The position numbers and the translations under genes were made by a program. A stretch of 64,000 bases of DNA from Magnetospirillum molischianum DSM 120 (lineage in GTDB: Bacteria; Pseudomonadota; Alphaproteobacteria; Rhodospirillales; Magnetospirillaceae). Within the stretch, counting starts at the first letter, position 1; the number at the start of each line of letters is the position of its first letter. Location of the stretch: the NCBI RefSeq assembly GCF_000294655.1, contig NZ_CAHP01000012.1, positions 1-64,000 of the forward strand. The letters run 5' to 3'. Positions 17,332 through 25,980 of this stretch are shown here, piece after piece. The notes below the pieces were generated by a model, which was not told the origin of the DNA, searched no databases, and worked only from the letters and a program-made list of their open reading frames with translations.

Positions 17332-18966
17332 TTACTGTCGCCGAGATGCCTTTTGCGAGGAGGGGAAATAGCGATCGACGGCGCGGGCAATCGCCTTGGC
17401 CAGTCGGGTGCGATACGCCGGTTGGCGCAGTTGCTTTTCCTCGTAATCGTTCGACAGATAGCCGGTTTCGACCAGGACCGAGGGCAGATCGGGGGCCTTC
17501 AGCACGGCAAAGCCGGCGAAGCGGTGGGTGTTGTCGAGCAGGTCGAATTCCTGCCCGACCTCATCGACCATTTCCGAAGCGAACCCAGCCGAGCGGTTCA
17601 TCGTTTCGCGCTGGGCGAGATCGATCAGGATACCGGCCACGTCGGCCGTTTCGTGGCTGAGATCAACTCCGGCGATCAGGTCGGCCTTGTTTTCCTTTTC
17701 CGCCAGAGACTGCGCTTCGTTATCCGAGGCATTTTGCGACAGGGTATAGATCGACAGGCCGCGGATCGACGGGTTTTGTACCGCATCGGCATGCAGGGAA
17801 ATGAACAAATCCGCGCCGTATTGCCGCGCGATCGCCACGCGGTCACGCAGACGGATGAAAACGTCGCGATCGCGGGTCAGGTGAACGCGATAGCGTCCGC
17901 TTTTCTCCAACGCGGTCTTCAATTCGCGCGCCATTGCCAGCGTGATGTGCTTTTCGTAGATGCCGGAAACGCCGATGGCACCGGGATCGACGCCGCCATG
18001 ACCGGGATCGATCACAATGATCGGCAGCCCGCTATTGCGAGGGCGGGAAACGGCATCCTCGCCGGTGGAGGGCGTCATCGCAGCGGACTGAATTTCGGGA
18101 CGTTGTGCTTCGGCCTTGGCGGGTTCGGCCCGAATCGGTTCCGGCGGCGGTGTCGGCCGCTCTGGCGGCGGTGGCATCGGTACCGACAGGACATTGCCGC
18201 CCCGAGCCGGTCGTTCGGCCGGTGCCGCGGCGGGTGTCGCGGGGGCCGGTGGGGGCGGGGGAATCGCGGCGATTACCTTGCGTTCCTCTACCGGCGGAGG
18301 TGCTGGAGGCGCGGGTGGGGCTGGGGCGACCGCTTCGGGCGGCGCGGCGTTGGGGCTGGTCAGCACGATTCGGCCCGGACTGCGCTGTACCACTGGCGCG
18401 GCGGTCTCGATTGGCGCGGGCGGCGGTTCGGCGGTCGTAGGTCTGGGTGGCGGCGGCGCTGGGCGCGGCGGCGCGGCGGCGATGACGGATTTGGCGGCGG
18501 CGGGCGCTGCGACCGGTGGCTTCTGTGCCGGTGGCTTCTGCGATGGGGCGGTGGTGCTTTCGTCGAGATCGACCACCAGTCGCCAGCCCAGACCGTCGCG
18601 TGGCGCGATCAGAAAACTGTTCTTCAGTGTCGCGGGCCTGCGCAGGTCAAGGACGATGCGGCTGTCACCGGCATGGACGCTGTTGACCACGCCGACCGCA
18701 TGGCTGAGGACCGGCGGCCCCTGCCAGTCCAGGCCCGGCACCTCGATCACAACTCGGTGAGGATCGGTCAGGGTGACAACCTTGAACTGCACCCGCTCGG
18801 ACAGGTCGGAGACGAACCGGGTCACGCTCTCGCTCTGTTGGCCCAGCCGTGCCCCGGAAGCCGTGGCGGCCAAGGCGGCGTGCGACCAAACAAATGCGTC
18901 AAGCGGCGGCAGAAACGCCGCCGCCAGAGCCAGCATCGGCAGTGTGGCAATATGTCGTCGAACCAT
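17332..18966 (-). CDS. N-acetylmuramoyl-L-alanine amidase, AmiC-like (AMIN + Amidase_3)
   Basis: Encodes 544 residues. A signal peptide ends near residue 34; an AMIN domain (about 45-130) targets the septum or envelope; a long Pro/Ala-rich linker (about 145-285) follows; the zinc amidase domain fills 315-538. Zinc ligands and catalytic residues appear in DPGHGG, the Glu of YEKHITL, SLHADAV and the late Glu of VLVETGYLS. It cleaves the stem peptide from MurNAc during daughter-cell separation. The linker is longer than in E. coli AmiC. It is transcribed divergently from rne and towards nifE without an obvious terminator. Confidence 0.92.
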   Translation of the reverse strand: MVRRHIATLPMLALAAAFLPPLDAFVWSHAALAATASGARLGQQSESVTRFVSDLSERVQFKVVTLTDPHRVVIEVPGLDWQGPPVLSHAVGVVNSVHAGDSRIVLDLRRPATLKNSFLIAPRDGLGWRLVVDLDESTTAPSQKPPAQKPPVAAPAAAKSVIAAAPPRPAPPPPRPTTAEPPPAPIETAAPVVQRSPGRIVLTSPNAAPPEAVAPAPPAPPAPPPVEERKVIAAIPPPPPAPATPAAAPAERPARGGNVLSVPMPPPPERPTPPPEPIRAEPAKAEAQRPEIQSAAMTPSTGEDAVSRPRNSGLPIIVIDPGHGGVDPGAIGVSGIYEKHITLAMARELKTALEKSGRYRVHLTRDRDVFIRLRDRVAIARQYGADLFISLHADAVQNPSIRGLSIYTLSQNASDNEAQSLAEKENKADLIAGVDLSHETADVAGILIDLAQRETMNRSAGFASEMVDEVGQEFDLLDNTHRFAGFAVLKAPDLPSVLVETGYLSNDYEEKQLRQPAYRTRLAKAIARAVDRYFPSSQKASRRQ

Positions 18967-19465
18967 GCCGACCCGTCAATGGCCGCTAAAACAGGGAAAC
19001 CGCGTTCAGCTATACCGCAGACATCGACTCAAGCTCAATTCAAAAGTCTTTGATTTGGAAGGCACTTCGCCTTAGCGGGGATGCAAGGCCGAGCGTGGAC
19101 CAATAAGATCGTTGTCGAAAGCGGCCACTACCGCTATTTTGAAGCGTCATCAGCACGCAATGTCCGTTCGTCCGCTCGCGGGCGGTATGGCGTAGCGCCT
19201 TTTCGCGGCAGACGCGACCCCGGCGAGACGCTCTTCATTCGGCCTGCGTTGCCGTTTTCGAATTCGAAGCCGGGCGTGACGCCCGAGATCAGGTTGCCGC
19301 CGACCATGTCGCTCATCCCACATCCCCAGATCGTGGACACTGTCGCAGGCCTTGCCGGCAATACGACCGATCGCGCGCCCATGCGGCGCCCCGGCTTCGC
19401 CGGATCAGACAGCAGCTTGCTCGCACGCCATGCGTCGCGAGCGGCGCCACGGAGTTATGGATTTA
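18967..19465 (+). other. Divergent intergenic region and long rne leader
   Basis: No gene recognised in 499 bp. The part nearest rne can form several stems: CGGGCG tga CGCCCG (19271-19285), CCGGC ttc GCCGG (19391-19403), and a GGCG/CGCC pair near 19188-19200. A long structured 5' leader fits the known autoregulation of RNase E through its own leader in other bacteria; that link is inference. No convincing promoter hexamers were picked out. Confidence 0.45.
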
Positions 19466-22336
19466 ATGGTCAAACGTATGTTGATCGATGCCACGCATCC
19501 GGAGGAGACCCGGGTCGTCGTGGTGAATGGGACGCGTCTCGACGAGCTTGATGTCGAAACCTCCACCAAACGACAACTGAAGGGGAATATCTACCTCGCC
19601 AAGGTCGTTCGTGTCGAACCGTCGCTTCAGGCGGCTTTTGTCGAATATGGCGGCAATCGCCATGGTTTCCTGGCTTTCAGCGAAATCCACCCGGATTATT
19701 TCCAGATCCCGGTTGCCGACCGACAGGCTCTGATCGCGGCCCAGCGCGCCGAGGTGATGCGCGAATCTGCCGCCGATCGTGACGAGGCCCCCCTGGGCGA
19801 CACTCCCGAGGCTGCCGAGGGCGCCGAGGGGAGCGAAGCGTCCGAGAGTGCGGCAATCGAATCCGGTGATGGGGCGGTGACCGATGGTGCCGTGACCGAC
19901 GCCGCCGAATCCGAACGCCAGCACGCCGTCGAGACCGTCGGCGGCGACGACGACGCCGAGTCCGAGCGCCGTCGTGCCAAGCTGCTGCGCAATTACAAGA
20001 TCCAGGAAGTTATCAAGCGCCGCCAGATCATGCTGGTGCAGGTGGTGAAAGAAGAGCGCGGCAATAAAGGCGCTGCTCTGACGACCTATCTGTCGCTGGC
20101 CGGACGCTATTGCGTCCTGATGCCCAATACCGCGCGTGGCGGCGGGGTCTCGCGTAAGATCGTCAGCGCCACTGACCGGCGTCGGCTGAAGGCGATCGCC
20201 AACGAGATCGATGTTCCCGATGGCATGGCGGTGATTATTCGTACCGCCGGGTCCGAGCGGTCTAAGACCGAAATCCGCCGCGATTACGAATATCTAATCC
20301 GCATGTGGGAAAGCGTTCGGGAATTGACCCTAAGCTCGACCGCGCCAGCCCTGGTCTATGAAGAAGCCAGCCTGATCAAGCGTTCGATCCGCGATCTTTA
20401 CTCCCGCGATATCGACGAAGTCCTGGTTGACGGCGATGAAGGTTATCGCCTCGCCAAGGATTACATGCGGATGCTGACTCCCAGCCATGCCAAGAAGGTC
20501 CAGCCCTATAAGGACCCGATCATGCCGCTGTTCCACCGTTATCAGGTGGAAACTCAGCTCGACGCGATGCACAGCCCTGTGGTCCAGCTGAAGTCGGGCG
20601 GCTATATCGTCATTTCGCAGACCGAAGCTCTGGTCGCGATCGACGTCAATTCCGGCCGCGCTACCCGCGAGCGCCATATCGAGGAAACCGCGGTGAAGAC
20701 CAATCTGGAGGCCGCCGACGAGGTGGCGCGCCAGTTGCGTCTGCGCGATCTCGCCGGTTTGATTGTCATCGACTTCATCGACATGGAAGAAGGCCGCAAC
20801 AATCATGCGGTCGAGCGCCGGGTCAAGGAAGCGCTGAAGAATGACCGCGCCCGTATCCAGGTCGGCAAGATCAGCGCCTTCGGCCTGCTCGAACTGTCGC
20901 GCCAGCGCCTGCGTCCGTCCTTACAGGAAACCACCTTTACGCCCTGCCGCCATTGCGGTGGTACGGGTCTGGTGCGCTCGGTCGAATCCGCTGCTGTCCA
21001 TGTGCTGCGCGCCATTGAGGAAGAGGGCATTCGTCGCCGCTCGTCCGAGGTGACGATGTATGTGCCGACCCCGATCGCCCTGTATATCCTTAACCAGAAA
21101 CGTGACGCGCTGGCCTTGATCGAAGCGCGGTACGAGTTCTCGGTGTTGCTGTCCGGCGACGATACGCTGATCCCGCCCGCCTTCCGGATGGATCGAGTCA
21201 AAGCCGAATTCCGTCCGGACGAACCGGCGCGCTCTGTTGTTTCAATGGACGACAACATGGCCGCCCGCATCTCGGCTGAGGAAGCCGAAGAGGTCGTCGA
21301 AGCCGATATCGATGACGTCGAAGAGGACGAGGAAGAGGACGAGATCGAGATCGAGAAGGATGCCGTCGCCGGTTCGGGCGGTGAGGCCCGTACCGAGGAC
21401 GGCGATACCGATGCCAATGGCGCCAAGCGCCGTCGTCGCCGTCGTCGCAATAAGCGCAAGCCTGGTGATGCGCCGCAGGATGGAGCCGCTGAGGCCGCTC
21501 CCACCGTGACCGCCGTTGCTGTTGCCGATGACGAACTCGGCGAGGATGACGCTGAGGGTGAGGCCGAAGCCGAAGGCGACGAGGCCGAGGGAGACGAGGA
21601 ATCCAACCGTCTCGATGCGGGCGACGGCGACCAGCCGCGTAAGCGTCGTCGTGGCCGTCGTGGTGGCCGTCGTCGGCGTCGGCGCGAGGACATGGGGCCG
21701 GAGGGCGTCGAGGGTGAGGCGAGCGAGGATTCGGCCGCCGCTGCCGAAGACGCCGCTCCCCGTCTTGCCGCCGAGGTTGCGCCTCCTGTTGCCGTGATCG
21801 AGATTCCGGTCGAGATCGTGACCTCCGCGGCTCCGATTGCCGTCGAGAGCGTTGTCGAGCCTGTGGTGGAATCTGCTGCCGAGCCGGTTTTGTCTGAGCC
21901 GGTCGCTGTCGCTCCGGCCGATCCTGCTCCCGTCGTCGAAGAACCGGCGGCTGAGGTGGAAAAGCCCAAGCGTCGCCGTGCGCCGCGTAAGAAAGCGGCG
22001 ACCGAAGCCGAAGCGGGGGCTGCTCCCGTTGCCGAGGGTGAGGTTCCGGCGGCTGAGGCGGAAAAGCCCAAGCGTCGCCGTGCTCCGCGTAAAAAGGCGG
22101 TGGCCGAGGCCGAAGTGGCGTCCGCCCCGCTCTTCGAGCTGGCCCCCGTTGCGGACGTCGTTGTCGCTCCGGCTCCTGCGCCTGAAGCGGCTCCGGTTCC
22201 GGCTCCTGTGGTCGAGGTGACTCCGGCTCCGGTTCCTGCGCCCCAGGCGGCTCCCGCTCCTGTGGTCGAGGAGGTTGCCGCACCGCTGCCGGTTAATCCG
22301 CCCCGTCGCGGTTGGTGGAACCGTCTGGTTCCCTGA
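19466..22336 (+). CDS. rne: Ribonuclease E
   Basis: Encodes 956 residues; essential endoribonuclease scaffolding the degradosome. The S1 domain begins GNIYLAKVVRVEPSLQAAFVEYG and is interrupted by a large acidic insertion (about residues 90-175), typical of alphaproteobacteria. The catalytic core shows AIDVNSG and VIDFIDM with the Mg-binding Asp pair, and the zinc-link CRHCGGTG. The C-terminal 370 residues are disordered: acidic runs alternating with Arg-rich blocks, a near-perfect 34-residue tandem repeat, then a Pro/Ala/Val tail ending WWNRLVP. ATG 19466 is 11 nt after GGAG and gives the family start MVKRMLIDATHPEE; ATG 19457 is an alternative. Confidence 0.95.
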   Translation: MVKRMLIDATHPEETRVVVVNGTRLDELDVETSTKRQLKGNIYLAKVVRVEPSLQAAFVEYGGNRHGFLAFSEIHPDYFQIPVADRQALIAAQRAEVMRESAADRDEAPLGDTPEAAEGAEGSEASESAAIESGDGAVTDGAVTDAAESERQHAVETVGGDDDAESERRRAKLLRNYKIQEVIKRRQIMLVQVVKEERGNKGAALTTYLSLAGRYCVLMPNTARGGGVSRKIVSATDRRRLKAIANEIDVPDGMAVIIRTAGSERSKTEIRRDYEYLIRMWESVRELTLSSTAPALVYEEASLIKRSIRDLYSRDIDEVLVDGDEGYRLAKDYMRMLTPSHAKKVQPYKDPIMPLFHRYQVETQLDAMHSPVVQLKSGGYIVISQTEALVAIDVNSGRATRERHIEETAVKTNLEAADEVARQLRLRDLAGLIVIDFIDMEEGRNNHAVERRVKEALKNDRARIQVGKISAFGLLELSRQRLRPSLQETTFTPCRHCGGTGLVRSVESAAVHVLRAIEEEGIRRRSSEVTMYVPTPIALYILNQKRDALALIEARYEFSVLLSGDDTLIPPAFRMDRVKAEFRPDEPARSVVSMDDNMAARISAEEAEEVVEADIDDVEEDEEEDEIEIEKDAVAGSGGEARTEDGDTDANGAKRRRRRRRNKRKPGDAPQDGAAEAAPTVTAVAVADDELGEDDAEGEAEAEGDEAEGDEESNRLDAGDGDQPRKRRRGRRGGRRRRRREDMGPEGVEGEASEDSAAAAEDAAPRLAAEVAPPVAVIEIPVEIVTSAAPIAVESVVEPVVESAAEPVLSEPVAVAPADPAPVVEEPAAEVEKPKRRRAPRKKAATEAEAGAAPVAEGEVPAAEAEKPKRRRAPRKKAVAEAEVASAPLFELAPVADVVVAPAPAPEAAPVPAPVVEVTPAPVPAPQAAPAPVVEEVAAPLPVNPPRRGWWNRLVP
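21944..22147 (+). repeat. Imperfect 102-bp in-frame tandem repeat in the rne tail
   Basis: Two units starting at 21944 and 22046 each encode a 34-residue module with the basic core EKPKRRRAPRKKA. The period is 102 bp. Differences are mostly third-position or conservative changes, so the duplication is old and maintained. Confidence 0.8.
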
Positions 22337-22404
22337 TCTGAGATCGCGTCCCCTCCGTTGCCGAGATGGCAGCGGAGGGGACCGCTTTATTACCGAACCG
22401 CGCC

Positions 22405-22983
22405 CTAACTGCCGTTCGTCACGGTGACGTGATCGACCACCCATTTGACACCTTCGATGTCGCGGATCAGGTCGGCGGCATTTTCGGCTTCGGCGCGGCT
22501 GGGGGCGGACCCCAGCAGATAGGCGACACCATGCACCATCCGCAGGGTGAAACTGCCGGTCAGGTTTGGGTGGGTCGAGAGTTGAGCCAGGATGTCCGCT
22601 TCGCGCTTGGTATCGGGTGCAAAGCTGTTCAGGGCTGCTTTTTCGGCCAATTGCAATTCGTCGTGGACTTCGACGATTCCCGGAACGGCGCGGGCCGTTT
22701 GTTCGGCGCGGTGGCGTTGTTCGGGACGAATCACGGCCCCGGTCAGAAGAGCGGTGCCGTTCCAGACTAATACCGACACGCCTTGAAACGAGTCTCGGTC
22801 AGTTTCGGCCAGCTTCGTTCGTACCATGCTTGCCATGGTTTCGTCGCCAGGGCGCACCACGATTCCCAGACCGGACGCCGGGGTCGAGACCCCTGGCCCG
22901 GCAGCATCTCCGAATGGTGCGCACCCGACCGGAAGGATCAGGGCCAGAGCCAGAACAATCTCAACCGGACCGCGTTGCCACAT
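22405..22983 (-). CDS. BON-domain lipoprotein (OsmY/BamE-neighbour type)
   Basis: Encodes 192 residues. A lipoprotein signal peptide ends in the lipobox LPVGC near residues 16-20. Two BON domains follow (about 45-110 and 125-190), with the GxVxxxxxRxxAEQTARAVPGIVEVHDEL pattern. BON proteins bind phospholipid or other envelope ligands. ATG 22983 is chosen because it yields the signal peptide; upstream in-frame ATGs lie inside the preceding gene. Its start overlaps the VTT gene by 23 bp, so it is translationally coupled last gene of the accA operon. Confidence 0.85.
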   Translation of the reverse strand: MWQRGPVEIVLALALILPVGCAPFGDAAGPGVSTPASGLGIVVRPGDETMASMVRTKLAETDRDSFQGVSVLVWNGTALLTGAVIRPEQRHRAEQTARAVPGIVEVHDELQLAEKAALNSFAPDTKREADILAQLSTHPNLTGSFTLRMVHGVAYLLGSAPSRAEAENAADLIRDIEGVKWVVDHVTVTNGS

Positions 22984-23704
22984 CGTCCCCACTATTCCCT
23001 TCGTCCAGAGCAGCCTCGGTCTCGGCATCAAGGCGACGGCCGTGGCGATAACGCCGATACAGCCAGACCCCCAATACCCCCGAAGCAATAAACAATATCA
23101 CGCTGCTGCCGATGCGGAAGACCGGATCGACCTGGATGCCGCTGCCCAACAGGACAAAGACCAGGGTCTGAGGCAGATAGCCCAATGCCGACCCCAGGAA
23201 GAACGGCACCGCTCGCACGCCCGAAACGCCGCCGGCAAGGTTGGCCAGCAGGTTGCTGCCAACTGGCAGCAGTCGCAGCAGGAGCGACATTGAGAAGGTA
23301 TTGCCGGCGAGAAAGGCATCGAGCCGGGCGATTCGTTCGGGAAAGCGGGTAACGACGAGCGAGCGGCCGAGGAAGCGGGCGTAATAGAATGCACCGATAC
23401 AGCCCAGCACCGAGGCTAGGCTGGACCACAGAACCCCCTCGGCAAAGCCGAAGGCGTAGCCTCCCAGGAAGCAGACAGCCTGACGCGGGAGGCCGATTCC
23501 GGCAAACAACGCCCCAACCACGACGAACAGGGCGTCGCCGCTGAGACCTTTGCCGCGAATTTGTGAATCAATCCAACTGGTATCGAGAGCGTCGCGAAAA
23601 CCGAATCCCTCGATCAGGAATCCTACTGCGACCAAAGTGGCGATCAGCACCAGTCCACGCAGAAGAACCCGGAGACGAAATCCGGGCGGAAGTGGAGAAA
23701 TCAC
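22961..23704 (-). CDS. TVP38/TMEM64 (VTT/DedA-like) inner-membrane protein
   Basis: Encodes 247 residues with about six hydrophobic helices. It contains the VTT-domain hallmarks GLPRQAVCFLGGYAFG, GRSLVVTRFPE and LLRLLPVGSNLLANLAGG; such proteins are implicated in lipid scrambling or membrane homeostasis. GTG 23704 overlaps the stop of the glycosyltransferase gene (GTGA). A longer reading to 23794 would lie within that gene. The hydrophilic C-terminal tail is acidic. Confidence 0.85.
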   Translation of the reverse strand: MISPLPPGFRLRVLLRGLVLIATLVAVGFLIEGFGFRDALDTSWIDSQIRGKGLSGDALFVVVGALFAGIGLPRQAVCFLGGYAFGFAEGVLWSSLASVLGCIGAFYYARFLGRSLVVTRFPERIARLDAFLAGNTFSMSLLLRLLPVGSNLLANLAGGVSGVRAVPFFLGSALGYLPQTLVFVLLGSGIQVDPVFRIGSSVILFIASGVLGVWLYRRYRHGRRLDAETEAALDEGNSGDDVATRSG

Positions 23705-24444
23705 TCGGGCTTCTCGACCACCGGAACCTGCGAGCGACGGATCAACCACATCACCCCGAGCAGGTCGACGATCCCGACCCACAGCCGGTCCCATACCCCG
23801 TATTTGGAGACACCACGCTCACGCGGGCGGTGGTTAACCCGCACCGTCTCGATCGTGCCGCCGGTTCGCATCACCAGCGCCGCCATGAAACGGTGCATGT
23901 GATCGAAGAAGGGGAGTTCGATAAACAACTCGCGCGGCAGCAGTTTGATACCGCTACCGGAATCCGGCACGCCATCGCCGAGCAGGGCGGCGCGGACCTT
24001 GTTGGCGACGGTCGAGGACAAGCGGCGTACCGGATCGTCGCGGCGGTCGGCCCGCCATCCGGTAATCATTAACCGGGGCCGAATCTGTTCGGGAGCGGCC
24101 CGCCAGCGGTCAAGCATCGCGGGCAGATCAGCCGGATCGTTTTGGCCGTCGCCGTCCAGGGTCGCGATCAGCGGGGCTTGGGCGGCACGAACGCCGGTGG
24201 CTACCGCCCGGCTTTGTCCGCAGGCGGTTTTGTGCCGCAGCACCACCAGCCGGGAGTAAAGCGCGCGGGCCTGGGTCAGGACTTCGGGGGTGGCGTCGGT
24301 CGATCCGTCATCGACATAGATGACCTCGAACGCAATTCGGGTCTTGAGGGCAACGTGGATTTCCCGCAACAAGGGCAGGATGTTGTCGGCCTCGTTGCGG
24401 ACCGGCACCACAACAGAGAGTTCTGGTGCCAGCACGTTCGTCAC
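23701..24444 (-). CDS. Glycosyltransferase family 2 (dolichol-phosphate mannosyltransferase-like)
   Basis: Encodes 247 residues. It shows the GT2 nucleotide-sugar signatures [22 protein letters not shown] and the DxD-containing LDGDGQNDP, followed by the [12 protein letters not shown] acceptor region and a C-terminal hydrophobic helix. It probably transfers a sugar to a polyprenyl phosphate for envelope glycan or lipid decoration; the sugar is unknown. GTG 24444 overlaps the accA stop by 4 bp and the stop overlaps the VTT gene. Confidence 0.88.
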   Translation of the reverse strand: MTNVLAPELSVVVPVRNEADNILPLLREIHVALKTRIAFEVIYVDDGSTDATPEVLTQARALYSRLVVLRHKTACGQSRAVATGVRAAQAPLIATLDGDGQNDPADLPAMLDRWRAAPEQIRPRLMITGWRADRRDDPVRRLSSTVANKVRAALLGDGVPDSGSGIKLLPRELFIELPFFDHMHRFMAALVMRTGGTIETVRVNHRPRERGVSKYGVWDRLWVGIVDLLGVMWLIRRSQVPVVEKPE

Positions 24445-25394
24445 GACAGCCCCACCTTGCCCATTTCAAGGAACTTTTCACGCCGCCGCGCCCGCAGAAC
24501 GCCGCCTTCGATGCCGGACAGATCGCCCAGCGCCTTTTCAAGAGCGTTGCCCAGGGTTTGGACGATCATCGGCACGTCGCGATGCGCGCCGCCCAGCGGC
24601 TCCGGCACCTCGGCATCGATCACGCCAAGCTTCAGAAGATCCTGAGCGGTCAGGCGCAATTGCTCGGCGGCGTCCTTGGCGTTTTCGCCCGATCGCCACA
24701 GGATCGAGGCACAGCCTTCCGGGCTGATGACCGAATAGACCGAATGCTCCAGCATCAGCACGGTGTTGGCGGTCGCCAGTGCGATCGCGCCGCCCGATCC
24801 GCCTTCACCGATGATGGTCGAGACGAACGGCACCCGCAGATTAAGACCGGCATCGATTGATCGGGCGATCGCTTCGGCCTGACCGCGTGCTTCGGCATCG
24901 ACGCCCGGATAGGCACCGGCGGTATCGACCAACGTGACCACCGGAATCTGGAAGTGGTCGGCCAGTTCCATCAGGCGACGGGCCTTGCGGTATCCCTCGG
25001 GCTTCGCCATGCCGAAATTGTGGCGGATACGTCCGTCGGTATCGTGGCCTTTTTCATGGCCGATCACGACGACCGAGCGACCGCGGAAGCGTCCTAACCC
25101 GCCGACAATAGCCTGATCCTCGGCGAACAATCTGTCGCCAGCCAGAGGCGTGAAGTCCTCGATCAGGGCTTGAATGTAGGCAAGGGCGTGCGGACGCTGT
25201 GGGTGGCGAGCCACCTGCGTCTTCTGCCAGGGCGTGAGCTTGGCGTAGGTCGTCCGCAGCAGCTTATCGACCTTTGCCTGGAGCTTGCTTACCTCCTCGG
25301 CGATGTTGACTTCACCGCTGTCGGAGAGGTGTCGCAGCTCCTCAATTTTGCCCTCGAGCTCGGCGACGGGCTTTTCGAATTCGAGAATATGCAT
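24441..25394 (-). CDS. accA: Acetyl-CoA carboxylase carboxyltransferase subunit alpha
   Basis: Encodes 317 residues; with AccD it transfers carboxyl from biotin to acetyl-CoA to form malonyl-CoA. Characteristic segments are the N-terminal coiled region [18 protein letters not shown], the central [32 protein letters not shown] and the crotonase-fold IGEGGSGGA oxyanion loop. Length matches E. coli AccA (319). It leads a four-gene overlapping operon with GT2, VTT and BON proteins. Confidence 0.96.
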   Translation of the reverse strand: MHILEFEKPVAELEGKIEELRHLSDSGEVNIAEEVSKLQAKVDKLLRTTYAKLTPWQKTQVARHPQRPHALAYIQALIEDFTPLAGDRLFAEDQAIVGGLGRFRGRSVVVIGHEKGHDTDGRIRHNFGMAKPEGYRKARRLMELADHFQIPVVTLVDTAGAYPGVDAEARGQAEAIARSIDAGLNLRVPFVSTIIGEGGSGGAIALATANTVLMLEHSVYSVISPEGCASILWRSGENAKDAAEQLRLTAQDLLKLGVIDAEVPEPLGGAHRDVPMIVQTLGNALEKALGDLSGIEGGVLRARRREKFLEMGKVGLS

Positions 25395-25537
25395 GAAACG
25401 ATGTCATACAAGCACCCGCGCTCGGGAGCAAGTGGCGTTGTTGCGAACAGAATTATTCGGCAGTGCACCATGAAGCGACGCTCTCCCGACGTCCTTGGGT
25501 CTTGGCGCGCGCCGCCTTCCATGGCAACGACGGAAGA

Positions 25538-25978
25538 TCAGATTGGACCAAGCTTTAATCGGCGGAGTTCGATCTTGGGGCAGCGGTCCATCACCACGGT
25601 CAGCCCTGCCTTCTCCGCCCGGATCGCCGCGTTGTCGTCACGCACGCCAAGCTGCATCCACAGCACTCGGGCGCCGATGGCGATGGCCTGATCCGCGATT
25701 GCCCCCGCCGCCTCGGAGCGGCGAAAGACATCAACCATGTCAACCTCCCCTGGAATCGAGACGAGATCGGGATAGACCGGGATGGGGCCGAGCGCGCCTG
25801 TGGGCAAAGCGGGATTGACGGCGACGATGCGATAGCCCTGGCATTCGAGGAATGCCATCACCTCGTGACTGGGGCGGTTGGGATCGGCCGAGGCCCCCAC
25901 CACCGCGATGGTGCGGACCGAACGCAGAATCGACCGGAGGGTTTCGTCGGAATAGATCAGTGGGGGCGGTTCGCTCAT
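25538..25978 (-). CDS. CoA-binding domain protein (YccU family)
   Basis: Encodes 146 residues of Rossmann fold: TIAVVGASADPNRPSHEV, a YRIVAVNP beta strand and the LGVRDDNAAIRAEKAGL ending typical of YccU. It binds CoA or acyl-CoA in homologues; the cellular role is uncharacterised. ATG 25978 is used; an in-frame TTG at 25984 would overlap the sensor-kinase stop. It is directly downstream of the sensor kinase gene, 2 bp apart. Confidence 0.82.
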   Translation of the reverse strand: MSEPPPLIYSDETLRSILRSVRTIAVVGASADPNRPSHEVMAFLECQGYRIVAVNPALPTGALGPIPVYPDLVSIPGEVDMVDVFRRSEAAGAIADQAIAIGARVLWMQLGVRDDNAAIRAEKAGLTVVMDRCPKIELRRLKLGPI

Positions 25979-25980
25979 CG

